Assembly: GCA_036387475.1 (NCBI GenBank)
Contig: DASVTR010000020.1
Coordinates: 186,001 to 250,000, forward strand
Source of the DNA: DASVTR01 sp036387475
GTDB taxonomy: Bacteria; Acidobacteriota; Blastocatellia; Pyrinomonadales; Pyrinomonadaceae
DNA: 64,000 nucleotides
Direction: 5' to 3'
Positions within the stretch are counted from its first letter, which is position 1. Every line of letters starts with the position of its first letter. Shown piece after piece: positions 1 through 8,150 of this stretch. The position numbers and the translations under genes are program-made. A model generated the notes under the pieces. The model was given only the letters and a program-made list of their open reading frames with translations, was not told where the DNA came from and did not search any database.

Positions 1-428
1 CGATAGCCGGGCGGCAATTGCTGTACGGCCTTCTCCAGGGCGATGCGGTCAATGACGGGCATTTTGTCAGGGTTTTCCGTCCCGCGCACTATCTGGTCTG
101 GTGTTTCTTCTGTCACCGAAGTCAATTCAGACTTCGTGCTGCGCTTACGAAAGTGCATCAAGACTTGGTTGACAGTCATCCTGTGCAGCCACGTCGTAAA
201 GGCTGAATCGCCTCGGAATGAGCCGATTTTATTGAAGAGTTGAATAAAAACGTCCTGCGTGAGGTCTTCGGCCTGCTCAGGATTGCCCGTCATGCGCAGG
301 CAGAGAGCATAAACGCGACGAAAATGGCGATGATAGAGTTCCTCGAAAGCTGCCGTATCGCCGACGGCAGATTTTTGTGCTAACACAACATCGTTGTCCT
401 GCGGTCTCTCAATCTCTGTGGCGCTCAT
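1..428 (-). CDS. ECF-type RNA polymerase sigma factor (C-terminus beyond window)
   Basis: An open frame runs off the left edge of the window. About 142 residues are visible, with ATG at 428 on the minus strand. The middle reads as sigma-70 region 2: an RVYALCLRMTGN helix, then LTQDVFIQLFNKIGSF, then a TWLHRMTVNQVLMHFRKR segment, which is the usual core- and -10-binding order. The visible end (ALEKAVQQLPPGYR) is the start of region 4. The product would direct RNA polymerase to a special promoter set. No anti-sigma gene is visible because the downstream side lies outside the window. Start chosen because the protein begins about 20 residues before region 2, as is normal for ECF factors. Confidence 0.85.
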   Translation of the reverse strand, partial: MSATEIERPQDNDVVLAQKSAVGDTAAFEELYHRHFRRVYALCLRMTGNPEQAEDLTQDVFIQLFNKIGSFRGDSAFTTWLHRMTVNQVLMHFRKRSTKSELTSVTEETPDQIVRGTENPDKMPVIDRIALEKAVQQLPPGY

Positions 429-934
429 CTTCGGCTGCTGCTCCCTCGCATACTAAATAATAAACAAGCTGCCGGTCATCCCGAAAAGCTTCCCCCAAAG
501 CCCTTCAGGCACGTTGACCAGCAGCCTATTTATAATGCCCTTTCGACAACTTAAGCAATCTGTGCGACCCCGTTCCCCCGAAAGAATCGCCCCGCTGCAT
601 TTGAAAGTGAGAGAGCGGCCTCCCCCAAAGCCTTCACTCACTGTTATCTAAAGAGCCTGATCCAAATACCCCTTGTATTCAGCTATCTTTATTCACACGC
701 GTTGGCCTTGAGCAACGCCCGTGCCATCCGTGCCGGATGCCCCGGCCAGAATTGCCGACTCGACTACAAAGCCAGCAAAACCGCCCATCCATACACACCC
801 GAATGCTCTTTTCAAGATGAGACAGAGCTATCCTGTCCGGCCACGACTTGCACAATTTGTATACTGTCGCGCTGTACGATTGAACGGTAATCGTCCGCGC
901 CCAATGGCGGGAACATAGAAGTCCTTTCCTCTTC
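429..934. other. Intergenic stretch without a recognisable gene
   Basis: About 500 bases lie between the sigma factor start and the boxC promoter. Short open frames exist on both strands, but none has a ribosome site or a recognisable protein. A CCCCCAAAGCC word occurs near 489 and again near 622. Nothing else stands out. Confidence 0.5.
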
Positions 935-963
935 TTGACGACCCATTGACAGTCAGCTAATAT
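935..963 (+). promoter_or_regulatory. Putative sigma-70 promoter for the catabolic operon
   Basis: TTGACG (935-940) and TAATAT (958-963) are separated by exactly 17 bases. This is a good vegetative promoter, and its expected start site near 970 falls inside the palindromic operator at 969-988. An overlapping second TTGACA occurs at 946-951. Transcription would read into boxC. Confidence 0.6.
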
Positions 964-968
964 CTCGG

Positions 969-988
969 ATTCGAACGAACGTTCGAAT
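969..988. promoter_or_regulatory. Palindromic TetR-type operator upstream of boxC
   Basis: A perfect inverted repeat, ATTCGAAC-N4-GTTCGAAT, overlaps the predicted transcription start. Its core, CGAACGAACGTTCG, fits the pseudopalindrome CNAACGNNCGTTNG that I recall for the TetR-family phenylacetyl-CoA regulator PaaR of Thermus. The TetR gene at 4376 is the natural candidate to bind here, with an aryl-CoA as inducer. The binding partner is inferred; the palindrome is seen directly. Confidence 0.65.
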
Positions 989-1100
989 TATCTTCGGCAT
1001 CTTAAAAGACGGCAAATGTGTTTTCAGGAAGAAACGGATGTTCGCCGTTTCTCCTTTGCCGTTTAAGTTTGCCATTTTGGGTTTGGAGTCAGGTTTATTC

Positions 1101-2747
1101 ATGATTAATTTTGAGACGACGCCGGAGCAATATAAGCACTGGCGTTTGCAAATAGACGGGCAGGTCGCCACGCTTTCGATGGACGTTCAGGAGGACGAGA
1201 CGCTGGCCGACGGCTACAAGCTCAAGCTCAACTCGTATGATCTGGGCGTTGACATAGAGTTGGCTGACGCCGTTCAACGTCTGCGCTTCGAGCATCCGGA
1301 AGTCCGCGCCGTTGTCATCACGAGCCTCAAGCCGCGCATCTTCTGCGCCGGGGCGAACATTTACATGCTCGGCACATCCTCTCACGCCTTCAAAGTCAAC
1401 TTCTGCAAGTTTACAAACGAGACGCGCTGCGCTATCGAAGACGCGTCCCATCATTCTGGACAACGCTACGTCGCTGCGCTCAACGGCACGGCCTCCGGCG
1501 GCGGCTACGAACTCGCCATCGCGTGCGATGAAATCTATCTGGTGGACGACGGCAACTCTGCCGTCTCGCTGCCGGAAGTCCCGCTGTTGGGAGTGCTGCC
1601 CGGCACGGGCGGCCTCACGCGCCTCGTTGACAAGCGCAAGGTGCGTCGCGACCGCGCAGATGTTTTCTCCACCCTCGCCGAAGGACTCAAAGGCAAGCGC
1701 GCGAAGCAGTGGGGCTTGATTGACGACTTTTTCCCGACCAGCAAATTTCAGGATTCGGTGGCGGCGCGTGTCCAGAGCATTATCGAAGCGGACGGGGCGA
1801 AGAACGATGCGCTCGGTATCAAGCTCAATCCGTTGCAGGTCGAAGCAAGCGCAGACGGGCGCGAATACAAGTACGTCAGTTTGAAGTTAAACCGCGAAGG
1901 GCGCTATGCAGACCTGACCGTGCGTGGCCCACAAGCCGATACGCCAAAGACCATTGAAGAGATAGAAGCTCTGGGCGACGCCTACTGGCCGCTCCAGGCC
2001 TTCCGCGAATTGGACAATGCACTCCTGCACCTGCGCATGAACGAGTTGGAAATCGGGCTGGTCTGCCTGCGGACGCTTGGAGACATCACGAACGTGCTGG
2101 CCGTTGATGAAACGCTCTTTGCTCATCAGGAACACTGGCTCATAGGCGAAATCACTTTCTTTATGGCACGCGTGCTCCGGCGTCTCGATTTGACGGCCAA
2201 GAGTTTCTTCGCCTTGATTGAACCGGGCAGTTGCTTCGCCGGGAATCTGCTGGAATTGGCACTAGCCTCAGACCGTAGCTACATGTTCACCGACACGGAT
2301 TATTCGACCGTGAAGCCTGAAGTAGAGATTGCTGTCAGTCAACTCAACGCTGGAGCATTGCCAATGGGCAACGGGTTAACGCGGCTGCAATCCCGCTTTC
2401 TGGCAGAGCCGGATACGCTCCGATACATTTTCGAATCTGATAGAAGCTTCAACACCGAAGATGCAGAGGAGATCGGCCTCGTTACCTTTGCGCCCGACGA
2501 TCTCGATTGGGAGGACGAAGTGCGCGTCGCCATCGAAGAGCGCACTTCGCTCTCGCCCGATGCGCTCACAGGCATGGAAGCCTCGCTTAGGTTCGCCGGG
2601 CCGGAAACTCTCGACACGAAAATCTATGGCCGCCTGACCGCTTGGCAAAACTGGATTTTCCAGCGCCCGAACGCCGTCGGCCCGCAGGGCGCGTTGACCA
2701 ACTACGGCAAGCCGACACAGGCACAATTCGATTATAAGAGGACATAA
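1101..2747 (+). CDS. boxC: Benzoyl-CoA-dihydrodiol lyase BoxC
   Basis: BoxC hydrolytically opens the ring of 2,3-epoxybenzoyl-CoA to 3,4-dehydroadipyl-CoA semialdehyde plus formate in the aerobic box pathway. The protein carries two crotonase-like halves. The first shows FCAGANIYML, then GGGYE and SLPEVPLLGVLPGTGG. The second shows GSCFAGNLLELALASD. The YKLKLNSYDLGVDIELADA segment is typical of BoxC. Length is about 548 residues from the ATG at 1101, where family similarity begins (INFETTPEQYKHW). An in-frame ATG at 1038 has a better ribosome site (AGGAAG) and would add 21 hydrophobic residues not expected in the family. It is first in the operon, after the operator, and boxB follows. Confidence 0.93.
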   Translation: MINFETTPEQYKHWRLQIDGQVATLSMDVQEDETLADGYKLKLNSYDLGVDIELADAVQRLRFEHPEVRAVVITSLKPRIFCAGANIYMLGTSSHAFKVNFCKFTNETRCAIEDASHHSGQRYVAALNGTASGGGYELAIACDEIYLVDDGNSAVSLPEVPLLGVLPGTGGLTRLVDKRKVRRDRADVFSTLAEGLKGKRAKQWGLIDDFFPTSKFQDSVAARVQSIIEADGAKNDALGIKLNPLQVEASADGREYKYVSLKLNREGRYADLTVRGPQADTPKTIEEIEALGDAYWPLQAFRELDNALLHLRMNELEIGLVCLRTLGDITNVLAVDETLFAHQEHWLIGEITFFMARVLRRLDLTAKSFFALIEPGSCFAGNLLELALASDRSYMFTDTDYSTVKPEVEIAVSQLNAGALPMGNGLTRLQSRFLAEPDTLRYIFESDRSFNTEDAEEIGLVTFAPDDLDWEDEVRVAIEERTSLSPDALTGMEASLRFAGPETLDTKIYGRLTAWQNWIFQRPNAVGPQGALTNYGKPTQAQFDYKRT

Positions 2748-2842
2748 GCAGTTTACAGTTTTGAGTTTTCAGACAAAAGAAAAACAAAAGCGTCGCTTGC
2801 GTTTCCTTCACTGAAAACTGAAAACCGGAAACTGAAAACTGC
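2748..2842. repeat. Heptad fold-back repeat between boxC and boxB
   Basis: The left arm is built of CAGTTTT/CAGTTTA words with a 7-bp period (from 2749). The right arm (2811-2842) is the complement, with CTGAAAA words. It starts straight after the boxC stop and ends just before the boxB ribosome site, so the operon mRNA would carry a long imperfect hairpin here. Confidence 0.75.
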
Positions 2843-2855
2843 GAACGGAGTGAGC

Positions 2856-4265
2856 ATGAATTTATACGAACGCATTCCTAATAACGTTAATCTTTCAGAG
2901 GACAAGCGCCTTCAACGCGCTTTGGAAAACTGGCTGCCGAACTATCTCGATTGGTGGCGCGAGATGGGGCCGGACGGCTTTCAGGAGAAAGAGGTTTACC
3001 TGCGCACGGCCATCTCTGTCGAACCTGAAGGCTGGGCGCATTTCGACTATATCAAGATGCCAGACTATCGCTGGGGAATTTTCCTGAAACCCGCCGAGCC
3101 GGACGCGAAGGTTGGCTTTGGCGACAACTACGGCCAGCCAGCTTATCAGGAAGTGCCGGGCGAGTTTCGTAACGCCCTGCGCCGCATCATCGTCACGCAG
3201 GGCGACACCGAACCCGCATCAGTCGAACAGCAACGCGAGTTGGGGAAAACCTGTCCCTCGCTTTACGACCTGCGCAATCTCTTTCAGGTCAACGTCGAAG
3301 AGGGTCGTCATCTCTGGGCGATGGTTTATCTGCTACACCGTTATTTCGGGCGCGACGGGCGCGACGAGGCAGAGGAATTGTTGCAGCGCCGCAGCGGCAA
3401 CCCGGACAAGCCACGCATCCTCGAAGCCTTCAACCAGCCCTGCGACGACTGGTTGAACTTTTTCTGCTTCACGATGTTCACAGACCGCGACGGCAAGTAC
3501 CAGTTGGCCGCGCTCGCTGAATCCGGCTTTGAGCCGCTGGCACGCACCTGCCAGTTTATGCTCACGGAAGAAGCGCATCATCTCTTCGTCGGCGAAACGG
3601 GCGTCGGGCGCGTCGTCAAGCGCACCGCGCAGTTGATGAAAGAGGCCGGTGAGAGCGGCGACGTTCGTGCGCTTGGCGGCATCCCGCTCGACATCATTCA
3701 ACGCTACATCAATTTCTGGTTCAGCTATTCGCTAGACCTTTTCGGCGGAGAGATCAGTTCCAACTCCGCAGACTTCTTCGCCGCCGGACTCAAAGGGCGC
3801 TACAAAGAGCAGGCGCAATATGAAGACCACATCGCCGCCAACGATTCGTTTACCTTGATGGTGGTCGAAGATGGAAAGCTCGTGCCGCGCGAAGTGCCTC
3901 TGCGCAACGCGCTCAACGAAGTGCTGCGCGGCGAGTACATCAAAGACTCCGAGCGCGCCATGACGCGCTGGAACAAGTATCTTGCGGACGAAGGCGTCGC
4001 CGCCCGTCTCTATTTGCCGAGCGAGCGCTTTCATCGCCACGTCGGCGAGTTTGCCGGGCACTTCTTCGACGTTGAGGGCAATCTCATCACGGAGGAAGAG
4101 TTCGAGCGACGCCGCGATGAATGGCTGCCGACAATTGCTGACCGTGAGTACGTACGCAGCCTGATGCACCCCGTCACAGAGCCGGGCAAAATCGCCAACT
4201 GGATTGCGCCGCCCGCCGCCGGGATCAAAGGCAAGCCGTTTGAGTTTGAATACGTGAGACTATAA
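2856..4265 (+). CDS. boxB: Benzoyl-CoA 2,3-epoxidase, oxygenase subunit BoxB
   Basis: BoxB is the diiron oxygenase that converts benzoyl-CoA to the 2,3-epoxide using O2 and electrons from BoxA. About 469 residues, which is full length for the family. It opens with NLYERIPNNVNLSEDKRLQRALE. Diiron ligand motifs are visible as NVEEGRHLWAM (ExxH near residue 150) and LTEEAHHLFVGETG (ExxH near residue 240). ATG at 2856 is preferred over the overlapping GTG at 2850 because GGAG lies five bases upstream of it. No BoxA reductase gene is present nearby, so the electron donor must be encoded elsewhere or be a different protein. Confidence 0.94.
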   Translation: MNLYERIPNNVNLSEDKRLQRALENWLPNYLDWWREMGPDGFQEKEVYLRTAISVEPEGWAHFDYIKMPDYRWGIFLKPAEPDAKVGFGDNYGQPAYQEVPGEFRNALRRIIVTQGDTEPASVEQQRELGKTCPSLYDLRNLFQVNVEEGRHLWAMVYLLHRYFGRDGRDEAEELLQRRSGNPDKPRILEAFNQPCDDWLNFFCFTMFTDRDGKYQLAALAESGFEPLARTCQFMLTEEAHHLFVGETGVGRVVKRTAQLMKEAGESGDVRALGGIPLDIIQRYINFWFSYSLDLFGGEISSNSADFFAAGLKGRYKEQAQYEDHIAANDSFTLMVVEDGKLVPREVPLRNALNEVLRGEYIKDSERAMTRWNKYLADEGVAARLYLPSERFHRHVGEFAGHFFDVEGNLITEEEFERRRDEWLPTIADREYVRSLMHPVTEPGKIANWIAPPAAGIKGKPFEFEYVRL

Positions 4266-4269
4266 CGAA

Positions 4270-4372
4270 AAGCAGAATTCAGGAGTCAGAATTCAGAAGC
4301 CAGAATAAGAAGCTGCAACCAGCTTTTATTTTATTCTTTCTGTTCTCCTGACTCCTGGCTTCTGACTCCTGT
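4270..4372. repeat. Heptad fold-back repeat before the TetR gene
   Basis: Left arm of CAGAATT/CAGGAGT words (7-bp period), a central AGCTG-CAACC-AGCTT turn, then the complementary right arm of CTGACTC/CTGGCTT words. It ends four bases before the ATG of the regulator gene, leaving no room for a normal ribosome site other than CTCCTG-rich sequence. Confidence 0.78.
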
Positions 4373-4375
4373 TTT

Positions 4376-5044
4376 ATGTCCGATTTTTCGCGCTACGACC
4401 AAAAGCTGGAATTCATCCTGCGCACCAGTGCGCGCATTTTCGCCGAGAAGGGTTATCACTCGACATCCATGCGCGACATCTCGCGCGAAACGAATGTCAG
4501 CCTCGCCGGTCTTTATTACTACTGCAAGTCGAAAGAAGAACTGCTCTTCCTGATTCAGGATAACTGTTTCGGTCGAGTGCTCGAACGTCTCGAAGAGCGC
4601 CTGCTTGAAGCGAGTGACGCGGTTGAAAAGCTGCGCCTCGTCATCGAGAATCACCTTTCGTTTTTCGCCGCTAACATGGCGGAGATGAAAGTGCTCTCGC
4701 ACGAGGCCGACTCGCTGGCGGGCGAGATGCACGAGCGTGTTTCCGGGAAAAAGCAGCAGTACACGCGTCTTGTGCGCCGTATTTTGGCGGAAGCTCAAGC
4801 GCAGCAGGACAATCGGCAGAAGCTTGATTTGACGGCAGCGACCTACGCGCTCTTCGGCATGATGAACTGGATTTATAACTGGTATGACCCGCGCGGCAAG
4901 CTCTCCGTCAACGACCTCGTAGACAACATCACGCGCCTCTTCCTCAACGGATTCCTCGCCGGAACGCCCGTCGAAGCGTTACAATTCACACCGAAGACCA
5001 CGAAGCCTGAGCGCCTGAGCGTCTGGCGTGCACCGCAACCGTAA
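4376..5044 (+). CDS. TetR/AcrR family transcriptional regulator of the cluster
   Basis: A 222-residue protein with an N-terminal TetR DNA-binding domain: ILRTSARIFAEKGYHSTSMR, then DISRETNVSLAGLYYYCKSK as the recognition-helix region. The C-terminal half is the helical ligand-binding and dimer domain. It sits inside the operon it probably controls. The PaaR-like palindrome at 969-988 suggests that it represses boxC transcription until an aryl-CoA thioester binds. The ligand is inferred. The start codon directly follows the right arm of a fold-back repeat. Confidence 0.88.
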   Translation: MSDFSRYDQKLEFILRTSARIFAEKGYHSTSMRDISRETNVSLAGLYYYCKSKEELLFLIQDNCFGRVLERLEERLLEASDAVEKLRLVIENHLSFFAANMAEMKVLSHEADSLAGEMHERVSGKKQQYTRLVRRILAEAQAQQDNRQKLDLTAATYALFGMMNWIYNWYDPRGKLSVNDLVDNITRLFLNGFLAGTPVEALQFTPKTTKPERLSVWRAPQP

Positions 5045-5111
5045 ATCGAAGTCTGTTAGAGACATGCTCTTTAAAATCAGAACGCGAATTTATTCACGGA
5101 GTTGAACTAAA

Positions 5112-5951
5112 ATGGCAGAAGCAGAAGCAAAGGTTCAGGAGGCGACGACGGAAGCGAGCCGTAATCTAGTGCAGTATAACGCGCAAGGCGGCGTCGCTGT
5201 GTTGACGCTCAATGACCCTCCCGCTAATACGTACAGCTACGAGATGATGCAGGAGCTTGACCGCGCGATTCTAGCGGCGCGGATGGACGAGAGCGTGCAG
5301 GTCATCGTCATAGGCGGAAGCGGAGAGAAGTTTTTCTGTGCGGGCGCGAACATCAAGATGCTCTCGGAAGTGACGCCAACATTTAAATACTTCTTCTGCT
5401 TGCACGCCAACGAGACGCTCTCGCGCCTTGAACAAACCCCGAAGCTCGTCATCGCGGCCATCAACGGCCACTGCGTCGGCGGCGGACTCGAAGTGGCGAT
5501 GGCCGCAGACATTCGCAATGCGCGCAAGGGCGCGGGTAAGATGGGATTGCCGGAAGTCTCTTTGGGCGTGCTCCCGGGCACGGGCGGCACGCAGCGTCTC
5601 GTGCGCGTCGTCGGCAAGTCGCGCGCGATTGAGTTGATGGCGACGGGAGAGTTGTTCACGTTCGAACGCGGGCAGGAGTTGGGGTTAATCAATCATATTT
5701 ACGAAGCCGAAACCGCCGAACAATTCATGCAGCAGGTCTTGGAGTATGCCGGAAAGTTTACGCTCCCCGATAAAGCCGCCAACGCGGTCGGGCGTATTAA
5801 GCGCAGCGTTCAAACAGGAGCGGAGATTCCGTTCGAGTCTGCGCTCGCGCTCGAACGAGAGATGCAGCAGCAACTCTTTCAATCCGAAGACGCCAGAGAA
5901 GGGCTTGATGCCTACGTCCAGAAACGCAAGCCGCAATTCAAAGGGAGATAA
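5112..5951 (+). CDS. Enoyl-CoA hydratase with both catalytic glutamates
   Basis: A 279-residue crotonase. The oxyanion segments FFCAGANIKML and GHCVGGGLEVAMAAD are present, as is GLPEVSLGVLPGTGGTQ. Both classical glutamates (in GGGLE and LPEV) are therefore kept, so a true trans-2-enoyl-CoA hydratase is likely. In this operon it would act in the beta-oxidation-like steps after ring opening. GGAG lies 11 bases before the ATG. The first 20 residues (charged, Ala/Glu-rich) are an extension beyond the domain. Confidence 0.88.
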   Translation: MAEAEAKVQEATTEASRNLVQYNAQGGVAVLTLNDPPANTYSYEMMQELDRAILAARMDESVQVIVIGGSGEKFFCAGANIKMLSEVTPTFKYFFCLHANETLSRLEQTPKLVIAAINGHCVGGGLEVAMAADIRNARKGAGKMGLPEVSLGVLPGTGGTQRLVRVVGKSRAIELMATGELFTFERGQELGLINHIYEAETAEQFMQQVLEYAGKFTLPDKAANAVGRIKRSVQTGAEIPFESALALEREMQQQLFQSEDAREGLDAYVQKRKPQFKGR

Positions 5952-6022
5952 GTTTACAGTTTTCAGTTTTCAGAAAAGCAACTTGTCTTCTACTGAAAAC
6001 TGAAAACTAAAAACTGTAAACT
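5952..6022. repeat. Heptad fold-back repeat (CAGTTTT type)
   Basis: The left arm (5952-5973) reads GTTTACAG then CAGTTTT-period words. The right arm (5993-6021) is its complement, ending CTGTAAAC. A near-perfect hairpin fills the whole gap between two crotonase genes. The words match those at 2748-2842. Confidence 0.8.
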
Positions 6023-6030
6023 GATTACTC

Positions 6031-6825
6031 ATGTACGAAAACATCAAAGTCACAAACGAGTCGGGCATCAGGACGATTACGCTCGACCGCGCTGAGAAGC
6101 TGAACGCTTTTGCCGGGCGGATGAGGCGCGATCTGGCCGAAGCTTTGGAGCAGGCGGCGAGCGCGCGTGACGTGCGTGTCGTCGTTATCACGGGCGCAGG
6201 CCGTGGTTTTTGTGCGGGCGCGGACGTGGCCTACATGGCAGAGTTGATGGAGCGCAACGACGCTGACGAGTTTGCGCGACTGCTGGGCGCGGGCCGCCGC
6301 GTCGTGACCGCCATCAGGGAGATGTCCAAGCCTGTGATTGCTTCCGTCAACGGCCCTGCCTATGGCGCTGGCTTCAATCTGGCGCTCTGCTGCGATTTGC
6401 GTCTGGCCTCGGAATCCGCTTCGTTCAGCCAATCGTTTGTCAAAGTGGGGCTGCACCCGGATTGGGGCGGAACCTATTTTCTGCCGCGCATGGTCGCGCC
6501 CAACCTCGCCTGCGAAATGTTTTTTCTGGGCGACGCGATAAACGCCGAGCGCGCTCTGCAATTGGGCCTCGTCAATCGGGTTGTAGCGGACGCGGAACTC
6601 TCTACGGAAACGCGCAAGATTGCCGAGCGTCTCTGTCAAGCGCCTTACAGGTCAATCGCTGCCGCCAAGCACGCGGTTTACATGAGCGACGGCGCGAGCC
6701 TTGAGCGTATGCTTCAGTATGAAACGGAAGCGCAGCTTCAGTGCTTCGAGTCGGAAGAAGCGCGTGAGCGTGTCCGCGCGTTTTTAGAAAAACGCGAGCC
6801 GCGCCGTCCCGCTCTGGCTCGTTAA
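6031..6825 (+). CDS. PaaG-like crotonase (enoyl-CoA isomerase/hydrolase type)
   Basis: A 264-residue crotonase. GFCAGADVAYM and NGPAYGAGFNLALCCD form the CoA and oxyanion site. At the first classical glutamate position there is Asn (GAGFN), and the second is replaced in FVKVGLHPDWGG. The Asp in HPDWGG is kept. That pattern is found in PaaG-type isomerases of the phenylacetyl-CoA pathway rather than in simple hydratases, so double-bond migration or ring hydrolysis on a ring-derived CoA ester is more likely than hydration. The exact substrate is unknown. Confidence 0.85.
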   Translation: MYENIKVTNESGIRTITLDRAEKLNAFAGRMRRDLAEALEQAASARDVRVVVITGAGRGFCAGADVAYMAELMERNDADEFARLLGAGRRVVTAIREMSKPVIASVNGPAYGAGFNLALCCDLRLASESASFSQSFVKVGLHPDWGGTYFLPRMVAPNLACEMFFLGDAINAERALQLGLVNRVVADAELSTETRKIAERLCQAPYRSIAAAKHAVYMSDGASLERMLQYETEAQLQCFESEEARERVRAFLEKREPRRPALAR

Positions 6826-6842
6826 TCCAAAGCAAAATAGAG

Positions 6843-7625
6843 TTGAAGCTCAAAGATAAAACAGCGCTCATTACAGGCGGCGGTCGCGGCATTGGACGCG
6901 CCATCGCATTCGCGTTTGCGCGCGAAGGGGCGCGCGTGGCGCTTCTTGCGCGTTCCGCTCAACAAATCGAACAGGTCGCCGGGGAAATCCGAGCGGAATG
7001 CGATACCGAAGCAGTCAGCGCTGTTTGTGATGTCGCAGACGCAGAGAGCGTGGCGCGTGCCTTCGCCAGTGTAGCCGGGAAGCTCGGTCGCGGTGTTGAT
7101 ATTCTTGTTAACAACGCGGGGATAGCGGAGAGCGCGCCGCTCGTTAAGACCAGCGACGAACTCTGGCAGCGCATCATCGCCGTCAATCTCACGGGCACGT
7201 TTCTTTGCACGCGCGCCGCATTGCCCGCGATGATCGAGCGCGGGTGGGGGCGCGTTATCAACGTCGCTTCGATTGCGGGCAAAACCGGCGGGCCTTATAT
7301 CTCAGCTTATACGGCGTCGAAGCATGGTGTGCTCGGCTTAACGCGTTGCGCGGCGCTTGAAGTTGCATTAAAGGGCGTGACCGTCAACGCCATCTGCCCC
7401 GGCTATGTCGAAACGGAGATGGCCGCGCAGGCGATTAATAATATCTCCGACAAGACGGGCAAGTCTGCTACGGAAGCGCGCGATGTGCTCAATCGCATGA
7501 GTCCGCAGAATCGCCTGGTCACGCCGGAGGAAGTCGCTGCGCTTGCGCTGCTGCTCGCCAGCCACGAAGGGCGCGGCATCAATGGGCAAGCGATCAATGT
7601 GGACGGCGGCAGCGTGCTCTTTTAA
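6843..7625 (+). CDS. Short-chain dehydrogenase/reductase (3-hydroxyacyl-CoA type)
   Basis: A 260-residue classical SDR. It has the N-terminal nucleotide motif TGGGRGIG near residues 10-17, then NNAG, the catalytic Ser (NVASIAG) and YTASK, and a C-terminal GQAINVDGG segment. It probably oxidises a 3-hydroxyacyl-CoA with NAD(P)+ during side-chain or ring-derived beta-oxidation. It begins with TTG 17 bases after the previous stop, with only a weak ribosome site, and its stop overlaps the next start by one base (TAATG), so translation is coupled to the RidA gene. Confidence 0.88.
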   Translation: MKLKDKTALITGGGRGIGRAIAFAFAREGARVALLARSAQQIEQVAGEIRAECDTEAVSAVCDVADAESVARAFASVAGKLGRGVDILVNNAGIAESAPLVKTSDELWQRIIAVNLTGTFLCTRAALPAMIERGWGRVINVASIAGKTGGPYISAYTASKHGVLGLTRCAALEVALKGVTVNAICPGYVETEMAAQAINNISDKTGKSATEARDVLNRMSPQNRLVTPEEVAALALLLASHEGRGINGQAINVDGGSVLF

Positions 7626-8026
7626 TGGCTCTAAAATTCATCAACCCGGAATCGCTCGGCTCGGCGCGCGGCTACTCAAACGGAGTGTTGGCCGCAGAGG
7701 GCGGCGCGCTCCTGTTCATCGCCGGGCAAATCGGTTGGGATGAGCAACAACGAATCGTCAGCGCAGATTTCGTCGAACAGTTTGACCGCGCACTTTTGAA
7801 CGTGCTCTCGGTCGTCAACGCCGCAGGCGGCACGCCCGAACAGCTTGCACGCTTAACCATCTACGTTACGGATAAGAACGAGTATCGGGCAGCACAAAGC
7901 GCCATCGGCGAACGCTACCGCGCACGCATGGGCCGACACTTCCCCGCGATGGCGCTCGTCGAAGTCAAGTCATTGCTCGAAGACGAAGCGAAGGTCGAGA
8001 TTGAAGGAATAGCAGTAATACAGTAA
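7625..8026 (+). CDS. RidA/YjgF-family enamine/imine deaminase
   Basis: A 133-residue single-domain RidA protein: LLFIAGQIGWDEQQRIV, VVNAAGGTPEQLARLTIYV, then RMGRHFPAMALVEVKSLLEDEAKVEIEGIA. RidA proteins hydrolyse reactive enamines and imines. Placed in an anthranilate-CoA operon, a sensible target is the enamine formed when 2-aminobenzoyl-CoA is hydroxylated and reduced to an amino-oxocyclohexene carboxyl-CoA. That role is inference. The gene overlaps the SDR gene by one base. Confidence 0.87.
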   Translation: MALKFINPESLGSARGYSNGVLAAEGGALLFIAGQIGWDEQQRIVSADFVEQFDRALLNVLSVVNAAGGTPEQLARLTIYVTDKNEYRAAQSAIGERYRARMGRHFPAMALVEVKSLLEDEAKVEIEGIAVIQ

Positions 8027-8027
8027 A

Positions 8028-8135
8028 GCAGAATTCAGGAGTCGGAATCCAGAATTCAGAGGATTAAGGCGGAAACCGCTGTTATTGATTTTCTGTTCTT
8101 CTGACTCCTGAATTCTGGATTCTGGATTCTGCTTT
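8028..8135. repeat. Heptad fold-back repeat (GAATTCAG type)
   Basis: The left arm (8028-8060) contains CAGAATT, CAGGAGT and CCAGAATT words. The right arm (about 8092-8135) contains CTGACTCCTGAATTCTGGAT and further complements. It fills the gap between the RidA and third crotonase genes and shares words with the copies at 4270, 8943 and 14297. Confidence 0.8.
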
Positions 8136-8150
8136 TAAGAATCACTTTTT

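Noticed and set aside
453..918. Open frames of about 62-65 codons between the sigma factor and boxC
   Set aside because: No ribosome sites and no recognisable protein. The promoter and operator for boxC occupy the end of this stretch.
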